NCBI GenBank assembly: GCA_030042815.1
Contig: JASHYY010000200.1
Location: 1 to 6,669, forward strand
Reading direction: 5' to 3'
DNA from: Thermoplasmata archaeon
GTDB taxonomy: Archaea > Thermoplasmatota > Thermoplasmata > Lutacidiplasmatales > UBA184
Length of the DNA: 6,669 nucleotides
Positions 5,757 through 6,669 of the stretch are shown one piece after another. The position numbers and the translations under genes were made by a program. Every line of letters begins with the position of its first letter. Within the stretch, counting starts at the first letter, position 1. The notes under the pieces are model-generated. The model saw nothing but the letters and a program-made list of their open reading frames with translations, was not told where the DNA came from and did not search any database.

Positions 5757-6669
5757 CTACGTTCGCTCGACGGTGAGCGTGAGGAAGTGCGTCGCGCACG
5801 AGATGCACGGGTCGTGGTTGCGGATCGCCCGCTCGCAGAAGTCGGTGAGCGCCGCGTCGTCCCGGTCGAGCGAGCGCTCGACCACGTGCCGCAGGTCGTC
5901 CTCGATCCGCTTCTGGTTCTGGCTGGTCGGGGCGACGATCTTCGCCTCCTCGATCAGTCCGTCCTGGTTCAGCCGGTAGCGGTGGTAGAGCATGCCGCGC
6001 GGCGCCTCGGTGACCGCCATCCCGGTCGTGGCGTGGAACGACGGGGGGGGCTCGACGTGCGCGGCCGCGGGAGGCCGGTAGGCATCGATGATGCGGAGCG
6101 CCTCCTCGCAGGCGAAGACGGTCTCGACCGCCCGAACGACGATGCTCCGGTACGGGTTCCGCACGACGTCGGGGAGCCCCACCTCCTTTGCCGCCGCGCG
6201 GGCCCGGGGACCGAGCCGCTCGTGGTTCAGGGCGTAGCGGGCGAGCGGGCCCACGAGGTAGGACCCACCGCCCTTGCGGACCGAGTGCAGCGCGTTCGAG
6301 TGGGCGATGTGGACCTCCTCGAAGTGGTCCTCGTAGTGGGTCACGGGGATCCGGAGTCCGTGGTTCGACACGACCTCGCCCTCGTTCATCGCGTACTCGT
6401 GGGGATGCTGCAGTGCGACGAACTCGTAGTCCTCCTCGATGTCGGGGAACGAGAGGCCGGACGCGAAGCGGACCGTCTCCTCGGCGAGCGCGAGCGCGCG
6501 CTCGAGCTCGGGGCGGAGCGCCTCGAGCTCCGTACGGCTCGGGCAGCGGTAGAAGCCGCCGACCCGGACGTTGATCGGATGGATCTCCCGACCGCCGAGG
6601 ACCTGCATCAGGTGGTTCCCGGACTTCTTGAGCTCGAGCCCGTGCTTCACCGGCTCCGGGTGGTCCTTC
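5757..6669 (-). CDS. [NiFe]-hydrogenase large (alpha) subunit, C-terminal part, group 3 type
   Basis: This is the catalytic subunit of a cytoplasmic, probably bidirectional [NiFe]-hydrogenase. The frame is open to the window edge; the in-frame GTG at 6650 lies inside conserved sequence (VKHGLELKKSGNHLMQVLGG, starting at the GTG), so the N-terminus with the first RxCGxC motif lies outside. Counting from that GTG, visible features are GGREIHPINVRVGGFY (19-34), GGGSYLVGPLARYALN (127-142), EAPRGMLYHRY (216-226), IVAPTSQN (238-245) and the C-terminal DPCISCATH (280-288). Cys282 and Cys285 are nickel/iron ligands, both encoded by TGC, so no selenocysteine is used. Cleavage after His288 would release the nine residues FLTLTVERT. 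The YLVGPLAR, PRGxLxHRY and DPCxSCATHFL signatures fit group 3 enzymes, most likely 3b (NAD(P)-linked), with F420-type or Mvh-type relatives as alternatives; the partner subunits that would decide this are off the window. An eight-base G/C run at 6033-6040 encodes part of EPPPS and leaves the frame intact. Confidence 0.95.
   Translation of the reverse strand, partial: KDHPEPVKHGLELKKSGNHLMQVLGGREIHPINVRVGGFYRCPSRTELEALRPELERALALAEETVRFASGLSFPDIEEDYEFVALQHPHEYAMNEGEVVSNHGLRIPVTHYEDHFEEVHIAHSNALHSVRKGGGSYLVGPLARYALNHERLGPRARAAAKEVGLPDVVRNPYRSIVVRAVETVFACEEALRIIDAYRPPAAAHVEPPPSFHATTGMAVTEAPRGMLYHRYRLNQDGLIEEAKIVAPTSQNQKRIEDDLRHVVERSLDRDDAALTDFCERAIRNHDPCISCATHFLTLTVERT

Noticed and set aside
6033..6040. 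Eight-base G/C homopolymer in the large subunit as a frameshift
   Set aside because: Recognisable hydrogenase sequence continues in the same frame on both sides, so no frameshift is present in this reading.
6648..6650. GTG as the start of the hydrogenase large subunit
   Set aside because: The frame stays open to the window edge, the sequence around the GTG matches internal hydrogenase sequence, and the first RxCGxC motif must lie upstream.
1..6669. CRISPR array, tRNA, rRNA, insertion sequence
   Set aside because: No regularly spaced repeats, no tRNA or rRNA signatures, no transposase and no terminal repeats were seen by eye on either strand; coding sequence fills nearly the whole window.

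Overview
The window looks like a gene-dense, strongly G+C-rich archaeal chromosome segment. The archaeal signal is firm. The left end carries GatE, the archaea-specific subunit of the Glu-tRNA(Gln) amidotransferase. It is followed by a HAD phosphatase that closely resembles the archaeal phosphoglycolate phosphatase characterised as TA0175 in Thermoplasma. That resemblance, plus the G+C richness, suggests a high-G+C lineage of Thermoplasmatota or another euryarchaeal-type group, but this taxonomic reading is inference. No rRNA, tRNA, CRISPR array or mobile element is visible.

Layout. Positions 1-2557 are read on the + strand: the C-terminal part of gatE (5' end outside the window), a phosphoglycolate phosphatase, and a small protein with four CxxC pairs. 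Positions 2551-6669 are read on the - strand as one tightly packed run. In transcription order this is: the C-terminal half of a group 3-type [NiFe]-hydrogenase large subunit (N-terminus outside the window), its maturation endopeptidase, a short HypA-like protein lacking the zinc domain, HypC, a ten-helix EamA/DMT permease, a conserved protein of unknown function that I believe is DUF6390-like, and a two-helix membrane protein. The two blocks converge tail to tail and their last codons overlap by 7 bp. Most gaps are 1-31 nt. The only sizeable non-coding stretch is about 100 nt in front of hypC, and it contains the only clear A/T patch in the hydrogenase block.

How the genes work together. The - strand block is a hydrogenase maturation cassette. 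HypA would deliver nickel, HypC would carry the Fe(CN)2CO precursor with HypD (not in the window), and the endopeptidase would remove the last nine residues of the large subunit after the DPCxxCxxH motif. The permease, the unknown protein and the small membrane protein share the strand and tight spacing, with a 1-nt gap between permease and unknown protein, so they are candidates for accessory hydrogenase functions. The + strand block is housekeeping: tRNA-dependent glutaminylation and 2-phosphoglycolate removal, plus an uncharacterised zinc-binding protein.

The points most worth a second look are the zinc-less HypA, the unknown protein with invariant-looking Cys/His motifs, and the EamA permease embedded in the maturation cassette.
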